Source: Pyrinomonadaceae bacterium (GTDB taxonomy: Bacteria > Acidobacteriota > Blastocatellia > Pyrinomonadales > Pyrinomonadaceae). From it: a stretch of 16,140 bases of DNA. The stretch lies in the NCBI GenBank assembly GCA_026786155.1, contig JAJAYR010000230.1, forward strand, positions 1-16,140, read 5' to 3'. The notes under the pieces were generated by a model. That model was given only the letters and a program-made list of their open reading frames with translations. It was not told the DNA's origin and did not search any database. Below, piece after piece: positions 14,262-16,140 of the stretch (within the stretch, counting starts at the first letter, position 1; the number at the start of each line of letters is the position of its first letter). The position numbers were made by a program, and so were the translations under genes.

Positions 14262-15686
14262 ATGAGAAAAATTATTTTGGGCAAGCACCTGGCGGCAGTC
14301 GCTTTGGTTTGGACGATGGTGATGATGCCGCTGGCGGCAATCGGGCAGACGCGCATTTCGATGCCGAAGAATAAATACAAGGTTCAGGACGACGTGAAAG
14401 CCGGACGCGACGCGGCGCGGCAGGTCGAACAACAGATGCCGATTTTGAACGACGCGGAAGCGACGCGCTACCTCGCGCAGGTCGGCGAACGGCTCGTCCG
14501 CACCATTCCGCCGGAGTTCCGGCAGCCGAGTTTCGATTACACTTTCAAAATCGTCAACGCCCGCGACATCAACGCCTTCGCGCTGCCGGGCGGACCGATG
14601 TTCGTCAATCGCGGAATGATTGAAGCCGCCGCCAGAGAAGGCGAAATGGCGGGCGTGATGGCGCACGAAATCGCGCACGTCGCTTTGCGGCACGGAACTG
14701 CCGGAGCAACCAAAGCGCAGAATCCGACGGCGCAATTGCCCGCTATCGGCGGCGCGATTTTAGGCGCGATTTTGGGCGGGACGCTCGGCGGAATCGCGCA
14801 GACCGCCGGACAAATCGGTTCGGGCGCGATTATTACAAGTTACAGCCGCGAATATGAAACGCAAGCCGATATTCTCGGAGCGCAGATTATGGCGAACGCC
14901 GGTTACGACCCGCGCGATTTGGCGAATATGTTCCGCACGATTGAACGCGAAAGCGGCGGCGGTTCACGCGGTCCCGTATGGTTGAGCAGTCATCCGAATC
15001 CGGGCAATCGCTACGAAAATATCAATCGTGAAGCACAGCTTTTGCGCGTCAATAATCCGGTCGGAAATACGGCGCAGTTTGAACGCATTCAAAGCAAACT
15101 GAAACGAATGCCCCGCGCCCAATCAATGGCGGAAATCGGGCAAAACGCACCGACTAATCCGAACGGACAGGGAAGCCAAAGCCCGATTGCCAACGGCAGA
15201 TATTCGACGCGCGTTGCCGTGCCGTCCACGCGCACCAAAGCGATTTCGAGCAGCAGCGCGATTCAGATGAACATTCCGAACAACTGGCAGGAATTTCCGA
15301 ACGACAGCGAACTGTGGATTGCGCCCGCCGGAGCTTACGGCGACCAGGGCATTACGCACGGCGCACTCGTCGGCACGACGCGCCCGCAAAGCAATAATTT
15401 AGCGCAGGCAAGCCAGCAATATGTCGAAAGTCTTTTGCAGAGCAACGATTATTTGAGCCAGCGTTCAAACGCCGCGCGAACGACCGTCAGCGGCAGAACC
15501 GCTTACGCCGCCGTTTTGTCGGGACGTTCGCCGGTTACGAATCGCACCGAAGTTACGACGGTTTATACGACGCAACTGCGAAACGGAGACTTGTTCTACG
15601 TCATCACCGTTGCGCCCGAAAACGAATCGTCGAGTTATAATTCGGCTTTTCGCAATATGATCGGCTCGATTCGTTTGAACGATTAA
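14262..15686 (+). CDS. Secreted M48 family zinc metalloprotease
   Basis: A 474-residue exported protease of the BepA/LoiP-like M48 group, likely acting on misfolded envelope proteins. Residues 1-28 are a signal peptide (basic MRKIILGKH, hydrophobic core, cleavage near AIG-QT). The catalytic domain runs about 40-265: HEIAH (135-139) with zinc ligands His135 and His139 and catalytic Glu136. The third ligand is probably Glu199 in SREYETQAD. SSHPNPGNRYENI (242-254) is typical of the group. A Gly-rich stretch (162-190) lies between the two motif groups. Residues about 330-474 form a separate beta-rich C-terminal domain of unrecognised family. It has a strong ribosome site and is followed by a strong terminator, so it is probably monocistronic. 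Confidence 0.92.
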   Translation: MRKIILGKHLAAVALVWTMVMMPLAAIGQTRISMPKNKYKVQDDVKAGRDAARQVEQQMPILNDAEATRYLAQVGERLVRTIPPEFRQPSFDYTFKIVNARDINAFALPGGPMFVNRGMIEAAAREGEMAGVMAHEIAHVALRHGTAGATKAQNPTAQLPAIGGAILGAILGGTLGGIAQTAGQIGSGAIITSYSREYETQADILGAQIMANAGYDPRDLANMFRTIERESGGGSRGPVWLSSHPNPGNRYENINREAQLLRVNNPVGNTAQFERIQSKLKRMPRAQSMAEIGQNAPTNPNGQGSQSPIANGRYSTRVAVPSTRTKAISSSSAIQMNIPNNWQEFPNDSELWIAPAGAYGDQGITHGALVGTTRPQSNNLAQASQQYVESLLQSNDYLSQRSNAARTTVSGRTAYAAVLSGRSPVTNRTEVTTVYTTQLRNGDLFYVITVAPENESSSYNSAFRNMIGSIRLND

Positions 15687-15715
15687 ACTTGAACTAGAAA
15701 TGTTTTATCAAAAAA

Positions 15716-15747
15716 GCCGACGCGAAAGATTTTCGCGTCGGCTTTTT
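15716..15747. terminator. Bidirectional rho-independent terminator
   Basis: A perfect 12-bp stem, gccgacgcgaaa with tttcgcgtcggc, has a 3-base loop. It is preceded by five A and followed by five T, so it works on both strands. It lies 29 bases after the protease stop and 36 bases beyond the 3' end of the convergent antitoxin gene, ending both. Confidence 0.95.
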
Positions 15748-15783
15748 ATGTGATATTACTTTTTCCTGCCGAATCCGCCTCAA

Positions 15784-16125
15784 TCAAATAAACAAATCAG
15801 CCGCTACCGCAAATCTTTCGCCGAGTTTTTTCGCCTGACTTTTGCTGATGGCTCTTTTTCCGTTCAAAACTTCCGATGCCACGCCCTGCGAGCCGAAAAA
15901 CTCAACGATGTCTTTTTGTTTCAAATCATTTTCCGACATCAAGAATTTCAAAGTGTCGAGCGGCGAAGATGCTTCTAAAGGCGGCAGCGTTCGGCGTTCA
16001 TAGCTTTCCAGCAAGTCCGCCAGCAAGTCGAAAAGCCTGACTTCTTCGGGCGACAGAAGCTCTTTGTGCAATCGGTTAAATTCAGCTTCAATCCGGCGGT
16101 ATTCAGCTTTAGATTGAATCGCCAC
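15784..16125 (-). CDS. HigA-type antitoxin with XRE helix-turn-helix
   Basis: A 113-residue DNA-binding antitoxin of the HigA/COG5499 type. The N-terminal helical part (KAEYRRIEAEFNRLHK, then EVRLFDLLADLLESYE) and the C-terminal HTH (LKFLMSENDLKQKDIVEFFG, SQGVASEVLNGKRAISKSQAKKL) match that family, whose members repress their own operon and neutralise a RelE-like HigB toxin. The GTG at 16125 is the only start codon seen near the end. The frame stays open to the window edge, so the true start may lie outside. HigB, if present, would normally be just upstream, beyond 16140. Confidence 0.8.
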   Translation of the reverse strand: MAIQSKAEYRRIEAEFNRLHKELLSPEEVRLFDLLADLLESYERRTLPPLEASSPLDTLKFLMSENDLKQKDIVEFFGSQGVASEVLNGKRAISKSQAKKLGERFAVAADLFI

Positions 16126-16140
16126 CGGAACGGCTCGCGC

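Noticed and set aside
14187..14735. 182-codon minus-strand ORF
   Set aside because: It is opposite the signal peptide and catalytic domain of the M48 protease, whose HEIAH motif and strong ribosome site settle the strand.

Overview
The window looks like chromosomal DNA of a free-living, Gram-negative-type bacterium. It encodes several lipoprotein or signal-peptide-bearing envelope proteins and is about half G+C in genes, with much more AT-rich intergenic DNA. Style and gene content (CusF-SCO fusion with a CPLPEYC motif, AI-2E exporter family, pst-phoU, scattered palindromic repeats) remind me of Acidobacteriota, class Blastocatellia. That placement is an inference and not proven by anything in the window.

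Left end (1-3425, + strand): the tail of an unrecognised gene, a VapB-like antitoxin (133-330), and a VapC PIN-domain toxin pseudogene (327-727) broken by one frameshift and one in-frame TGA. These are followed by a SCO1/SenC-type copper chaperone lipoprotein with a fused CusF-like domain (724-1614) and a GAF-PAS-PAS-GGDEF diguanylate cyclase (1647-3425). Region 3426-4006 has no gene and is packed with small palindromic repeats and a MITE-like element.

Middle (4007-8500): a minus-strand alpha/beta hydrolase (4007-4642), then a plus-strand run of three tightly spaced genes. They are an STT3/GT-C-like multi-pass membrane glycosyltransferase (4923-6722), a small lipoprotein (6709-7251) whose signal peptide is interrupted by a REP-like inverted pair, and an AI-2E/PerM family membrane protein (7271-8500).

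Phosphate block (8521-13258, - strand): pstS, pstC, pstA and pstB are contiguous, and phoU follows after a gap of about 400 bases holding a possible small element and a tiny ORF. Upstream of pstS lies a candidate Pho box of 7-4-7 direct-repeat form and a TATAAT -10. Further upstream is a 200-bp MITE candidate with terminal inverted repeats and an 8-bp near-perfect target duplication.

Right end (13489-16140): a small unrecognised protein (13765-13956), a secreted M48 zinc metalloprotease (14262-15686) closed by a very strong bidirectional terminator, and a HigA/XRE-type antitoxin (15784-16125, - strand) whose 5' end runs to the window edge.

No clearly new multi-gene system is evident. The most interesting signals are the REP pair inside a lipoprotein signal sequence, the two MITE candidates with recognisable ends, the decayed VapC beside an intact antitoxin, and the divergent STT3-like protein.
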